A stretch of 64,000 nt of DNA from Methylobacterium sp. DB0501 (GTDB lineage: Bacteria > Pseudomonadota > Alphaproteobacteria > Rhizobiales > Beijerinckiaceae), in assembly GCF_011043735.1 (NCBI RefSeq), contig NZ_JAAKGV010000015.1:1-64000 (forward strand), in the 5' to 3' direction. A model generated the notes under the pieces. It saw only the letters and a program-made list of their open reading frames with translations. It was not told the origin of the DNA and made no database searches. Position 1 is the stretch's first letter; every line of letters begins with the position of its first letter. Below, piece after piece: positions 40,780-49,168 of the stretch. A program made the translations under genes and the position numbers.

Positions 40780-40805
40780 GGAACCTACCCGAATACACGT
40801 GGGTT
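40780..40805 (+). promoter_or_regulatory. Candidate EcfG-type stress promoter
   Basis: GGAAC at 40780-40784, 17 bases, then GGTT at 40802-40805. The -35 box is exact and the -10 box is one mismatch from CGTT. It ends 29 bp before the ATG of the small secreted protein gene. Confidence 0.5.
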
Positions 40806-40834
40806 GTTCAGTCTCTGACCAAGAGGAAGAGGCC

Positions 40835-41038
40835 ATGATCAAGCCGCTGATTTCCGCCGCCGTCTGCGCCGCCTGCCTGCTGTCCGTGACGCCGGTCTTC
40901 GCCGCCGAGAACACCATTCCGCAGGGCAAGCGGGATGAGATGTCCCAGAAGTACACCGAGAACCAGATCAAGCAGCAAAATCAGGAGAACCGGGAGGCCA
41001 ATCGCAACGTCGACCGCCTGATCACGAACCGGAAATAG
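40835..41038 (+). CDS. Small secreted protein, 67 residues
   Basis: The precursor has a clear Sec signal peptide (MIKPLISAAVCAACLLSVTP, cleaved after VFA, about residue 23). The mature peptide of about 44 residues is strongly hydrophilic (QGKRDEMSQKYTENQIKQQN and a basic tail), likely a single helix. AAGAGGAAGAGG is an excellent ribosome site. I do not recognise the family; a periplasmic stress or metal-related role is a guess. It has an AT-rich promoter region, a good EcfG promoter candidate, and a hairpin repeat downstream. Confidence 0.78.
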   Translation: MIKPLISAAVCAACLLSVTPVFAAENTIPQGKRDEMSQKYTENQIKQQNQENREANRNVDRLITNRK

Positions 41039-41082
41039 GCCTGCAAGACCCGATCCAGCCCTGTCATACGAAATCCAATTTC

Positions 41083-41171
41083 TTGCTTCGCAATGCGGAT
41101 TTCGGCTTCGCTCGGACGCCGCGCGGGCTGATGATCCCATTTCCGGAAGTCATCGTCCGGAAATGGGATCA
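41083..41171 (+). repeat. Hairpin repeat, family 2, copy 2
   Basis: It shares TTGCTTCGCA, GGCTTCGCTC and CGCCGCGCGGG with 18621-18720 and ends with a 16-bp stem (41132-41147 with 41156-41171, 8-nt loop). The stem sequence differs from copy 1 (TGATCCCATTTCCGGA against TGATACGCTTTCCGGA) but both arms changed together, so pairing is conserved. Confidence 0.78.
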
Positions 41172-41212
41172 GAGCCTGCTTGATTGGTCTCTACGGATAT
41201 TCAATCCACCGT

Positions 41213-41341
41213 GTCATTCCGGGGCCGCGTAACTGAGCTCGGAAGCTCGAGGGGTAGACGATGAAGCGGAACGAGAGCCGCTCTGCCCTGAACCATCCGC
41301 GATTCCAAATTCCGGGCTCCGCTGCGCGGCCCCGGAATGAC
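41213..41341. repeat. Inverted pair of family 3 repeats
   Basis: GTCATTCCGGGGCCGCG (41213-41229) is the exact reverse complement of 41325-41341. The right arm extends to 41313 and matches the full family 3 element seen at 2124, 24603 and 34446. It lies 40 bp past the trpE stop and may help end that transcript. Confidence 0.65.
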
Positions 41342-41381
41342 GAGGAGGGTGTGAATACCGTCGATCAGGCCGGACAAGCTC

Positions 41382-42896
41382 TCACTGCCCCCGCCGGGCC
41401 TGCGCGGCGAACCGCACCGCCTCCTCGGCGGCGCGGAACAGGGCCTTGGCCTTGTTGACGCATTCCTGCTGCTCGGAGGCCGGGTCGGAATCATGCACGA
41501 TGCCCGCACCCGCCTGGACGTGCATCCGGCCGTCCTTGACGATGGCGGTGCGCAGCACGATGCAGGTATCCATCTGGCCGTCGGCACCGAAATAGCCGAT
41601 GCAGCCGCCATAGGGCCCGCGCTTCTCGCGCTCCAGTTCGTCGATGATCTGCATCGCCCGGACCTTCGGGGCGCCCGAGACCGTGCCGGCGGGAAAGCCC
41701 GCCGCCAGCGCCGAGAGCGCGTCGTGCCGGGGGTCGAGGCGGCCCTCGACGTTCGACACGATGTGCATGACCTGGCTGTAGAATTCGAGGAAGAACGAAT
41801 CCGTCACCCGCACGCTGCCGATCTCGGCGACGCGGCCGACGTCGTTGCGGCCGAGATCGAGCAGCATCAGGTGCTCGGAGCGCTCCTTCGGGTCGGCGAG
41901 CAGCTCGTCGGCGAGCGCCCGGTCCTCTTCCGGCGTCGCGCCGCGGCGGCGGGTGCCGGCGATCGGCCGGATGGTGACTGCACCGTCTCGCACCCGCACC
42001 AGGATCTCCGGCGACGAGCAGACGATCTGGAAGTCGCCGAAATCGAGGTAGCACAGGAACGGCGCCGGATTGACCCGACGCAGGGCGCGGTAGAGCGCCA
42101 GCGGCTGCAAGGTGAACGGCGATTCGAATCGCTGCGACAGCACCACCTGGAAGATGTCGCCGGCGGCGATGTACTCCTTGGCGCGGGCGACCATGCCGAG
42201 GAACTCGTCGGGGGCGACGTTCGAGACCTGGGCGGGCGCCGGGATCTCGGCCGGGTTCTGCCGCGCCTCGACCGGCAGCGGACCCTCCAGCGCCTCGGCG
42301 GCACGCTCGAGCCGCGCCAGGGCGGCCTCGTAGGCGGCCCGCGCGGAGACGCCGGCGACCGGCCGGACCGGCGCCACGAGGGCGATCTCGTCGCGCACCG
42401 CGTCGAAGATCACCATCACGGTCGGGCGGACCAGGATCGCGTCCGGCACCCCGATCGGGTCGGGATGGGGGGCGTCGAGCCGCTCCATCTCCCGCACCAT
42501 GTCGTAGCCGAGATAGCCGAACAGGCCCGCCGCCATCGGCGGCAGCCCCGCTTCCGCGGGAATCGCGCTCTCGGCGATCAGGGCCCGCAGGCTGTCGAGG
42601 GGACGCGCCTCCTCCGCCGCGAAGGCGGCGAGGTCGGGCGCCGCGGCGCGCTCGGCCCGGCCGCCGGCGCAGCGCCAGATCAGGTCGGGATCGAGGCCGA
42701 TCATCGAGTAGCGGCCGCGCACCGCGCCGCCCTCGACCGATTCGAGCAGGAAGGCGGCACCCTCGCGACCCGCCTTCAGCTTCAGGAAGGCGGCGACCGG
42801 GGTCTCCAGGTCGGCCACCAGGGTGGTGCGCAGCAGGACCGGGCGGCCCGCCTCGTAGGCCGCAATCGCGGCCTCGGGGGAGGGGGCGGTGAGCAT
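41382..42896 (-). CDS. trpE: Anthranilate synthase component I
   Basis: The 504-residue subunit converts chorismate to anthranilate, the first step of tryptophan synthesis, using ammonia from TrpG. The chorismate-binding core is intact: CSSPEILVRV, RPIAGTRRRG, LMLLDLGRNDVGRV, GFPAGTVSGAPKVRAM and GGCIGYFGADGQMDTCI. The N-terminal domain (LLESVEGGAVRGRYSMIG) carries the LLES tryptophan feedback element. Its ATG overlaps the ppiD stop by one base (TGATG), so the two are translationally coupled and there is no room for a trp leader peptide attenuator. trpG, trpD and trpC are not in the window, at least not upstream of it. Confidence 0.95.
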   Translation of the reverse strand: MLTAPSPEAAIAAYEAGRPVLLRTTLVADLETPVAAFLKLKAGREGAAFLLESVEGGAVRGRYSMIGLDPDLIWRCAGGRAERAAAPDLAAFAAEEARPLDSLRALIAESAIPAEAGLPPMAAGLFGYLGYDMVREMERLDAPHPDPIGVPDAILVRPTVMVIFDAVRDEIALVAPVRPVAGVSARAAYEAALARLERAAEALEGPLPVEARQNPAEIPAPAQVSNVAPDEFLGMVARAKEYIAAGDIFQVVLSQRFESPFTLQPLALYRALRRVNPAPFLCYLDFGDFQIVCSSPEILVRVRDGAVTIRPIAGTRRRGATPEEDRALADELLADPKERSEHLMLLDLGRNDVGRVAEIGSVRVTDSFFLEFYSQVMHIVSNVEGRLDPRHDALSALAAGFPAGTVSGAPKVRAMQIIDELEREKRGPYGGCIGYFGADGQMDTCIVLRTAIVKDGRMHVQAGAGIVHDSDPASEQQECVNKAKALFRAAEEAVRFAAQARRGQ

Positions 42897-44800
42897 CAGT
42901 ACTCGCCGCCGATGGCGCGGCGGAACGCGCCCTCGTTGACGGAGACGCCGGCCTGCTTCTGCACGTCGGCGATGTACTCGGCCAGGATGTCGTCGGCGAG
43001 TGCCGTGCGGTACTGCTGCTCGACCGCGACCGCCGCGGGGTCGGTCGGCACGAAGGCCGGCACCGTGGCGCTGGCGACCCGGAACACCACCCGGGCGACG
43101 CCCTCGCCGGCGGCGGAGGCCGACTTGTTCACCGGCGTCGTGAAGACCCGGGAGACGGCCTCGGCGGTCAATCCGTCGCGCCCGCGGCCGCGGGCGAGAT
43201 CCGAGACGGTCTTCGCCTCCTGGCCGAAGGACTTCGCCACGGCCTCGATCGCCTCGCCCTTGTCGAGCCGCTCGGTCGCCTCGCGGGCCTTGGCGGCGAG
43301 GCGCCGGGAGACCTCGTCCGCCTTCCACTGCGCCGTCACGGCGTCGCGGACCTCGGCCAGCGGCTTGTCGTGGGCCGGGTCGATCCTGGTCACGTCGTAC
43401 CAGACGTAGCCGCCGGCACGGGTGCGCAGGGCCTCGTTGTCGGCGCCCATGTCGCTGCGGAAGATCGCCGCCAGCGTCGCATCCTTGTCGGGGATCGCCT
43501 CGACGGCCTTGCCCTGCGGGTCGCGGCCCTGCGCATCGACGGCGGGCACGGTGACGAGGGTCAGTCCCTGCTCCCGGGCGATGTCGGCGAGCGGCTTGGC
43601 ACCCGCGCGCTGGTCCTCGATCGCGTCGTGGACCTTCTCCAGCCCATCGCGGGCCTTCTCGAGGGCGATCTCCTCCCGGACCTCCTTGGCCACGTCCTCG
43701 AACGGCTTGCGCGCCGCCGGCTGCACCGACGTGACCCGCAGCAGCACCGTGCCGAACCGCCCCTTCACCGGCTCGGTGACGGTGTTCGCTTCGGCCGCGA
43801 AGGCCGCGTCGGCGACCGCCGGGTCGAACAGCTCGGATTTCGAGAAGGTGCCGAGATCGAGCGCCTTGGCGTCGAGGCCGCGCTCGGTCGCGATCTGGTC
43901 GAAGGTCGCCTGACCGCTGCGGATCCGGGCGAGGGCCGCTTGCGCGTCGGCGTCGTTCGGGAACACGATCTGCTGGATCGCGCGCTTCTCCGGCGTGCCG
44001 AACTTCGACTGCTCGCTCTCGTAGCGGGCGCGGGCCTCGGCCTCGGGCACGGCGTCGGGCTTGGCCAGCGTCGCCGGATCGAGGACGAGCAGGTTGACGC
44101 TCCGGTACTCGGGCGCCCGGAACGCGCTCTTGCGATCGTTGTAGAAGGTCGTGACCTCTTCCTCGGTCGGGGCCGGGATCTCGCCGGCGGCGGCGTCCGG
44201 CAGGGTGAAAAAGGCGGCGGCGCGGCGCTCGGAGGTGTAGCGGTGGATCGCCTCGCGGGCGGCCAGCGGCACCGGCAGCTCGGCGGTGATCGCGTCGGCG
44301 AGCTGGAGGCGGGCCGCGACGGCGCGCTGCTCCTGCACGAAGCCCTGCTCGGTCAGGCCGGCCTGGCGCAGCGTGTCGCGGAAGGTGTTGACGTCGAAGG
44401 CGCCGTTCGGCCCCTTGAAGGCCGGCTCCTCCTGGATCAGCCGCACCACCGCGGAATCGGGGATGCGCAGCCCGAGATCCTTGGTCTTCTGGTCGAGGGA
44501 AGCCTCGGTGATGAGCTGGGCCAGGACCTGTCGGTCGAGGCCGAGCGCCCTGGCCTGGTCCGGCGTGATCGGCCGGCGGCTCTGGCGCGACAGGCGCTGG
44601 AGCTGGTTCTGGTAGGCGTTGCGCAGGGCCTCGGCCGGAATCTGCGTGCTGCCGACGGTGGCCACGGCGTTGCTGCCGCCCCCGCGGAAGATGTCGCCGA
44701 TGCCGAAGATGGCGAGGCCCGCGATCAGGAGGCCGAACACCACCGTCACCACGATCTTGCCGAGCCAGCTCTGGCTGGCGGCGCGGAACCCCTGGAGCAT
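42896..44800 (-). CDS. ppiD: SurA/PpiD-type peptidyl-prolyl isomerase, membrane anchored
   Basis: In this 634-residue protein, a single membrane helix near the N-terminus (IVVTVVFGLLIAGLAIFGIG, 16-35) anchors a periplasmic chaperone. A SurA-N-like helical region (about 40-190) is followed by parvulin-type rotamase sequence (about 240-380, PEKRAIQQIVFPNDADAQAA and LGTFSKSELFDPAVADAAF) and a second helical part. It assists folding of secreted and outer-membrane proteins. It is divergent from tpiA (168 bp) and coupled to trpE. A GAGGA ribosome site supports the start. Confidence 0.9.
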   Translation of the reverse strand: MLQGFRAASQSWLGKIVVTVVFGLLIAGLAIFGIGDIFRGGGSNAVATVGSTQIPAEALRNAYQNQLQRLSRQSRRPITPDQARALGLDRQVLAQLITEASLDQKTKDLGLRIPDSAVVRLIQEEPAFKGPNGAFDVNTFRDTLRQAGLTEQGFVQEQRAVAARLQLADAITAELPVPLAAREAIHRYTSERRAAAFFTLPDAAAGEIPAPTEEEVTTFYNDRKSAFRAPEYRSVNLLVLDPATLAKPDAVPEAEARARYESEQSKFGTPEKRAIQQIVFPNDADAQAALARIRSGQATFDQIATERGLDAKALDLGTFSKSELFDPAVADAAFAAEANTVTEPVKGRFGTVLLRVTSVQPAARKPFEDVAKEVREEIALEKARDGLEKVHDAIEDQRAGAKPLADIAREQGLTLVTVPAVDAQGRDPQGKAVEAIPDKDATLAAIFRSDMGADNEALRTRAGGYVWYDVTRIDPAHDKPLAEVRDAVTAQWKADEVSRRLAAKAREATERLDKGEAIEAVAKSFGQEAKTVSDLARGRGRDGLTAEAVSRVFTTPVNKSASAAGEGVARVVFRVASATVPAFVPTDPAAVAVEQQYRTALADDILAEYIADVQKQAGVSVNEGAFRRAIGGEY

Positions 44801-44968
44801 CGCGATCCTCGAAGAAAACCCGTGAGGGCGCCTGCCGCGAGGGGGCGCCCGGTTCCGGCCGCGATACCGCATAAGGGCCGCAAGGCAAAGAGCGGCCCGC
44901 CCCGGACGTTTGCCGCCCGGCGGCGGACCTGTTACCCGGCGACGCTCGTGCAAGATCGGGGGAGATCC

Positions 44969-45730
44969 ATGACGACCGAACGGCCGCGCCCGCTGGTGGC
45001 GGGAAACTGGAAGATGAACGGCCTCCAGGCCTCGCTGAAGGTGGCCGAGGCGGTCCGCGACGGCCTCGATGCCGGCCTCGCGCAGCGCATCGACGTGCTG
45101 GTCTGCCCGCCCGCGACCCTGGTCGCCGCGACGGCCGCGGCGCTGAAGGGCTCGGCCGTCAAGGTCGGCGGCCAGGACGTCCATGCCGAGGCGAGCGGGG
45201 CCTATACGGGCAACGTCTCGGCCGAGATGCTGGCCGATGCCGGCGCGGCCTACACCATCGTCGGCCATTCCGAGCGCCGCGCCTACCACCGCGAGAGCGA
45301 TGCCGACATCCGCGCCAAGGCGCTCGCCGCCCGCCGCGCCGGCCTGATCGCGATCATCTGCGTCGGCGAGACCCGCGAGGAGCGCGAGGCCGGCCGGACC
45401 CTCGACATCGTGCGCGGCCAGCTCGCCGGCTCGCTGCCCGACGGCGCCACGGCCGCCGACACGGTGATCGCCTACGAGCCGGTCTGGGCGATCGGCACCG
45501 GGCTGACCCCGACCGTGGACGACGTCGCCGAGGTCCACGCGCTCATCCGGCAGGAGCTGGAAGGCCGCCTCGGCGCAGAGGGGGCGAAGGTGCGGATCCT
45601 CTACGGCGGCTCGGTGAAGCCCTCGAACGCGGCCGAGCTGATGGGGGTCGCCGATGTCGACGGGGCGCTCGTGGGCGGTGCGAGCCTGAAGGCCGAGGAC
45701 TTTCTGGGGATCACGGCGGCCTATCGCTGA
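44969..45730 (+). CDS. tpiA: Triose-phosphate isomerase
   Basis: The 253-residue TIM-barrel enzyme interconverts dihydroxyacetone phosphate and glyceraldehyde-3-phosphate. The active site is complete: Asn13 and Lys15 (GNWKMNG), His100 (VGHSERR), Glu170 and the lid loop (AYEPVWAIGTG), and the phosphate-binding LYGGSVKPSNA. GGGGGAG precedes the ATG. It is a single gene divergent from ppiD-trpE. The region after its stop holds a decayed antitoxin sequence, not the secG gene often found there in related genomes. Confidence 0.97.
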   Translation: MTTERPRPLVAGNWKMNGLQASLKVAEAVRDGLDAGLAQRIDVLVCPPATLVAATAAALKGSAVKVGGQDVHAEASGAYTGNVSAEMLADAGAAYTIVGHSERRAYHRESDADIRAKALAARRAGLIAIICVGETREEREAGRTLDIVRGQLAGSLPDGATAADTVIAYEPVWAIGTGLTPTVDDVAEVHALIRQELEGRLGAEGAKVRILYGGSVKPSNAAELMGVADVDGALVGGASLKAEDFLGITAAYR

Positions 45731-45777
45731 GGCGGACGCCCGGAACGCGCGCCGCGTTTCCACCCCGCAGGGTCTTC

Positions 45778-46041
45778 CAGGCCCTTCCGAGGCGCGGCGG
45801 CAGGCCCGAGACGGAGAAGCGGAAGCTCTCCGTCACTCCGCGCCCGGATCCGAAGGTGGTCAAAGCGTTCAAGACGACCGGCCCCGGATGGCAGACCCGG
45901 ATCAACGCCATGCTGGCGTCCGCCATTCGACCGCTCGCGCAGAACCTCGACGAGGCGGATGGGGCCGAGCGGCAGGAGAGTGGGACGGTTCACCGGCGGG
46001 AAAAAGCCGCCGGGCGCGCAAAAATAGCGCTAAGCCGTTGA
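45778..46041 (+). pseudogene. Remnant of a BrnA-like antitoxin
   Basis: This frame encodes QALPRRGGRPETEKRKLSVT, then PRPDPKVVKAFKTTGPGWQT and RINAMLASAIRP, before an unrelated basic tail and stop. The GRP...VT...DP.VV.AFK.TGPGWQTRIN pattern is the C-terminal DNA-binding part of BrnA-type antitoxins. There is no start codon with a ribosome site, the frame runs back into tpiA, the N-terminal toxin-binding part is missing and no BrnT toxin frame is present. I read it as a decayed toxin-antitoxin locus between tpiA and the tRNA-Val gene. It fills most of the 317-bp gap 45731-46047. Confidence 0.6.
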
Positions 46042-46047
46042 AGATGC

Positions 46048-46123
46048 TGGTGGGCGGTGACGGGCTCGAACCGCCGACCCTCTCGGTGTAAACGAGATGC
46101 TCTACCAACTGAGCTAACCGCCC
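46048..46123 (-). tRNA. tRNA-Val (anticodon TAC)
   Basis: A full cloverleaf on the minus strand: acceptor GGGCGGT with ACCGCCC, D arm TAGCTCAGTTGGTAGAGCA and anticodon stem TCTCG/CGAGA with loop TTTACAC (anticodon TAC, reads GTA). The T arm contains GGTTCGAGC. The 3' CCA is encoded. Confidence 0.95.
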
Positions 46124-46383
46124 GGGTGTCGGCATCGTTAAGGCGCCTCGGTCCCGAGTGCAAGGCTTCGGTGGGAAGGCTTCGCAGGGAACGCTTCGCG
46201 GAAGCAGGCCCTCGCAGGCGGGGCCGCGCCGGGGCGCGGCGGTCGCCTCGAGGGGGCCGATGCCCCCCTCGACGCCCCGCCTGCCGCCTCGCCCGACCCC
46301 CTCTCGCCTTTCTTGAGCCGGCGGCTTGACAGGGTAGGGGGCTCCCCATACACCGCAGCCATCGCAGCACTGCGAGACGCCGG

Positions 46384-46460
46384 GCGGACGTAGCTCAGTC
46401 GGTTAGAGTGCCGGCCTGTCACGCCGGAGGTCGCGGGTTCGAGCCCCGTCGTCCGCGCCA
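46384..46460 (+). tRNA. tRNA-Asp (anticodon GTC), copy 1
   Basis: Acceptor GCGGACG/CGTCCGC, discriminator G, anticodon loop CTGTCAC (GTC, reads GAC/GAT), T loop TTCGAGC, encoded CCA. It differs from copy 2 by one base in the D loop (CAGTCGG against CAGTTGG). Confidence 0.97.
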
Positions 46461-46504
46461 CTTCCCTCTCGGGAAAGGCGTTTCTGTAGTGCACTGCGCC
46501 ATGT

Positions 46505-46581
46505 GCGGACGTAGCTCAGTTGGTTAGAGTGCCGGCCTGTCACGCCGGAGGTCGCGGGTTCGAGCCCCGTCGTCCGCGCCA
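46505..46581 (+). tRNA. tRNA-Asp (anticodon GTC), copy 2
   Basis: 77 nt with acceptor GCGGACG/CGTCCGC and encoded CCA, 44 bp after copy 1. Probably co-transcribed and processed with the other two copies. Confidence 0.97.
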
Positions 46582-46634
46582 TTCCTCCCTACGGGAATGG
46601 CAGCGCACGCTGCATGGTGAAGCGAGCACGCCGC

Positions 46635-46711
46635 GCGGGCGTAGCTCAGTTGGTTAGAGTGCCGGCCTGTCACGCCGGAGGTCGCGGGTTCGAGCCCCGT
46701 CGCCCGCGCCA
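46635..46711 (+). tRNA. tRNA-Asp (anticodon GTC), copy 3
   Basis: The body is identical to copy 2 except for the acceptor stem, GCGGGCG/CGCCCGC, where an A-T pair has become G-C on both strands of the stem. Encoded CCA. It is 53 bp after copy 2. Confidence 0.97.
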
Positions 46712-46842
46712 CTCACCGCACACCTATCCATGATCAAAGCCGTCAAACCGACACCTACATTATGGCGCGATGCGGAGCTGACGCTAAGGCAACGTCAAGC
46801 ATCACTGCCGTAAGGTCATGCCCGAAGGGTCGGGGATCGACG

Positions 46843-48525
46843 ATGTCTTGGTCGAACATGAGCGTGAGCCGGAAGTTCGCCGTCATGATGGCGGCGGCAG
46901 TGATCGGCTTCGGGGCGGTGGTCGCCTATGCCCTGCGAGCCAACCACGACAGCCTGATGTCCGAGCGGGTGGCGAAGATGCGCGCGCTCTCCGACGTGGC
47001 GCTCGCCGCTGCCGCGAGCCTCGAGGCGCAAGTGAAGGCCGGCACGCTGACCCGCGAGGCGGCGATGGCGCAGTTCCGCGCCCGCGCCCACGACATGCGC
47101 TACGAGGGCGACAACTACCTCGCGGTCTACGATCTGGCCGGCACCGCCCTGGTGATGCCGCCCAAGCCCGACTGGATCGGCAAGGACATGAGCGGCCTGA
47201 AGGACGCGGGCGGCATGCTCCTCGTCAAGGCGATCACCGACATCGCCCGGTCCGGCACGCCCGGCACCCTGCGCTACCTGTTCACCCGCCCGGGCGGCAC
47301 CGCCCACGTCGCGAAGCTGAGCTACATCCAGGGCTTCGCGCCGTGGAAGCTCGCGATCTTCACCGGCGTCTACGTCGACGACATCGACGCGGCGTTCTGG
47401 CGCCACGCCCTGTGGCTCTGCGTCATCGCGGGCACCGCCCTCGTCGGCGTCGGCCTCTTCGGCGTGCTCGGGTGGCGCTCGATCGTCGGCGGGCTCGAAG
47501 GCCTGACCGGCGCCACCGCGGCTCTGGCCCAATCCCGCTACGACCTCGCGGTGCCGGGTACCGGGCGGCGCGACGAGATCGGAGGCATCGCCCGCGCCAT
47601 CGACGGCTTCCGGGTCGTTTTGAGGGAGCGCGAGGCGCTGGCCGCCGCGCGGGACGCCAGCGAGGCGCAGGCCCGCCGCGCCCGGCAGATGAGCCGGGAG
47701 GTCGAGACCTTCGAGAGCAAGGTGGCGGAAGTGCTGGCGCAGGTCGACGAAGCGGCCCGCGACCTCGATGCGACCGCCCGGGCGATGTCCGGAACCGCTG
47801 CCGAGGCCGCCGGCCGGGCCGGCACCGCCGCCGCCTCGGCCGCCTCGGCCTCCCGCGAGGCCGGGGGGCTGGCGGAAGCGGCCGAAGGACTCGGTCGCTC
47901 GGTGGCGGCGGTCGGCGCCGACGTGCGCGAGGCGGCCGCGATGGCACAGGATGCGGTGACCGGGACCGACCGCACCGCGGCGGTGATGCAGAGCCTCACC
48001 GACGCTGCGACGCGCATCGGCAACGTGGTCTCGGTGATCGCCGGGGTCGCCTCGCAGACGAACCTGCTGGCGCTCAACGCCACGATCGAGGCCGCCCGGG
48101 CCGGCGAGGCGGGGCGCGGCTTCGCGGTGGTCGCCGCGGAGGTGAAGCAGCTCGCCGGCCAGACCGACCGGGCGACGCAGGAGATCTCGGGCCAGGTCGC
48201 GGCGATCCAGGACACCACCCGCCGGGCCGCGGCCGCCATGGCCGAGGTCGCGGCGCAGGCCCGCGCCATCAGCGGCGTCTCGGCGCGGGTCGCCACGGCG
48301 GTCGAGGCGCAGGTCGGCGCCACCCAGGCGATCGTGTCGAGCGTGGCGCAGGCCGCCGCCGGCACCGCCCAGGTGAGCGGATCGGTCGAGGGGCTGGCCC
48401 TCGACGCCGAGGCCACCGGCGAGGCCGCCCGGCACGTCCTGGACGCCGCCGACACCGTGGCGCGGCAATCCGCCAGCATCGGCGCCGAGGTGCACCGTTT
48501 CCTCGCCACCCTGCGGGCGGCGTGA
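46843..48525 (+). CDS. Methyl-accepting chemotaxis protein with single Cache domain
   Basis: The 560-residue chemoreceptor has TM1 at about 12-30 and a periplasmic single Cache domain at about 35-180 (YEGDNYLAVYDLAGTALVMP, GKDMSGLKDAGGML, APWKLAIFTGVYVDDID). TM2 is at about 188-210, HAMP at about 210-265 and a signalling coiled coil at about 290-550. The hairpin tip ASQTNLLALNATIEAARAGE with GRGFAVVAAEVKQLA contacts CheA and CheW. sCache_2 domains often bind small organic acids. The start MSWSNMSVSRKF is chosen because it places TM1 close to the N-terminus. No other chemotaxis genes are adjacent. Confidence 0.92.
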   Translation: MSWSNMSVSRKFAVMMAAAVIGFGAVVAYALRANHDSLMSERVAKMRALSDVALAAAASLEAQVKAGTLTREAAMAQFRARAHDMRYEGDNYLAVYDLAGTALVMPPKPDWIGKDMSGLKDAGGMLLVKAITDIARSGTPGTLRYLFTRPGGTAHVAKLSYIQGFAPWKLAIFTGVYVDDIDAAFWRHALWLCVIAGTALVGVGLFGVLGWRSIVGGLEGLTGATAALAQSRYDLAVPGTGRRDEIGGIARAIDGFRVVLREREALAAARDASEAQARRARQMSREVETFESKVAEVLAQVDEAARDLDATARAMSGTAAEAAGRAGTAAASAASASREAGGLAEAAEGLGRSVAAVGADVREAAAMAQDAVTGTDRTAAVMQSLTDAATRIGNVVSVIAGVASQTNLLALNATIEAARAGEAGRGFAVVAAEVKQLAGQTDRATQEISGQVAAIQDTTRRAAAAMAEVAAQARAISGVSARVATAVEAQVGATQAIVSSVAQAAAGTAQVSGSVEGLALDAEATGEAARHVLDAADTVARQSASIGAEVHRFLATLRAA

Positions 48526-48613
48526 GACGGAGGAGCCGCCCCGAAAATCTCCACAATCGCCCGACAGGTGGCGCCTCGCGCGCGGCGCCGCGTGTCCAGG
48601 GCTGAGAAAGACG

Positions 48614-49168
48614 ATGTCGCATCCGTTCCGTTCGCCGGTTCCCGCCTCCCGCATGGCGGGGGTCCCGCGGCGCAGCCTCGCGACGACCGTCCTTGCCTGC
48701 GCGTTGGCCGCCGGGGCGCTGGCGCTCGCCGGTTGCAGCGGCACGGCAATCCTGCCCGCCCCCGACCTGCCGACCACGCCGGTGATCCTCGACGAGGCCG
48801 CCGCCGCGGCCGCGATCTCGCGCTACCGGGCGAGCCACGGCCTCGGGCCGGTGATGGTCGATTCCTCGCTGATCCGCGCCGCCTCCTACCAGGCCGAGGC
48901 CAATGCACGGGCCGGCCAGCTCTCGCACGAGGTCGGCGGCCCGTTCGATGCGCGCCTCAAGCGCGCCGGATTCGGCGGCCGCTACGCCGCGGAGAACCTC
49001 AGCGCCGGCTCGACCACCTTCGACGAGGTGCTGAAGCGCTGGCAGGTCTCCCCGGAGCACAACCGCAACATGCTCATGCCGCAGGTCAAGCGTGTCGGCA
49101 TCGCCCGGGTGGACGCGCCCGGCAGCCGCTACAAGCGGTTCTGGGCACTGATCCTGTCGGACGGCTGA
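48614..49168 (+). CDS. CAP-domain (SCP/YkwD-like) lipoprotein
   Basis: The 184-residue precursor has a signal peptide with lipobox LALAGC (Cys41), so it is probably lipid-anchored. A CAP/SCP domain (about 58-184) follows: ISRYRASHGLGPVMVDSSLI, QLSHEVGG with a conserved His, YAAENLSAGSTTFDEVLKRW and SPEHNRNMLMPQVKRVGIA. Bacterial CAP proteins are exported and have unclear function, with peptidoglycan or lipid binding proposed. It lies 88 bp after the chemoreceptor gene and before the nuo operon, and is transcribed alone as far as can be seen. Confidence 0.88.
   Translation: MSHPFRSPVPASRMAGVPRRSLATTVLACALAAGALALAGCSGTAILPAPDLPTTPVILDEAAAAAAISRYRASHGLGPVMVDSSLIRAASYQAEANARAGQLSHEVGGPFDARLKRAGFGGRYAAENLSAGSTTFDEVLKRWQVSPEHNRNMLMPQVKRVGIARVDAPGSRYKRFWALILSDG

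Larger units (their letters stand above)
41039..41381. other. Repeat-rich convergent region before trpE
   Basis: The 343 bp between the small secreted protein gene and the trpE stop contain a family 2 hairpin repeat (41083-41171) and a pair of inverted family 3 repeats (41213-41229 and 41325-41341) about 95 bp apart. No gene is present. Confidence 0.65.

Noticed and set aside
42897..42960. A trp leader attenuator before trpE
   Set aside because: trpE starts at the ppiD stop (TGATG), so there is no leader region for a Trp-codon peptide and alternative hairpins.
46384..46711. CRISPR-like regular spacing of three similar 77-bp units
   Set aside because: The units fold as tRNA-Asp with encoded CCA, and the spacers are unequal (44 and 53 bp).
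45902..46712. Small frames across the tRNA genes, for example those reading GLEPATSGVTGRHSN
   Set aside because: These are translations of the tRNA-Asp sequences themselves, a common annotation artefact.
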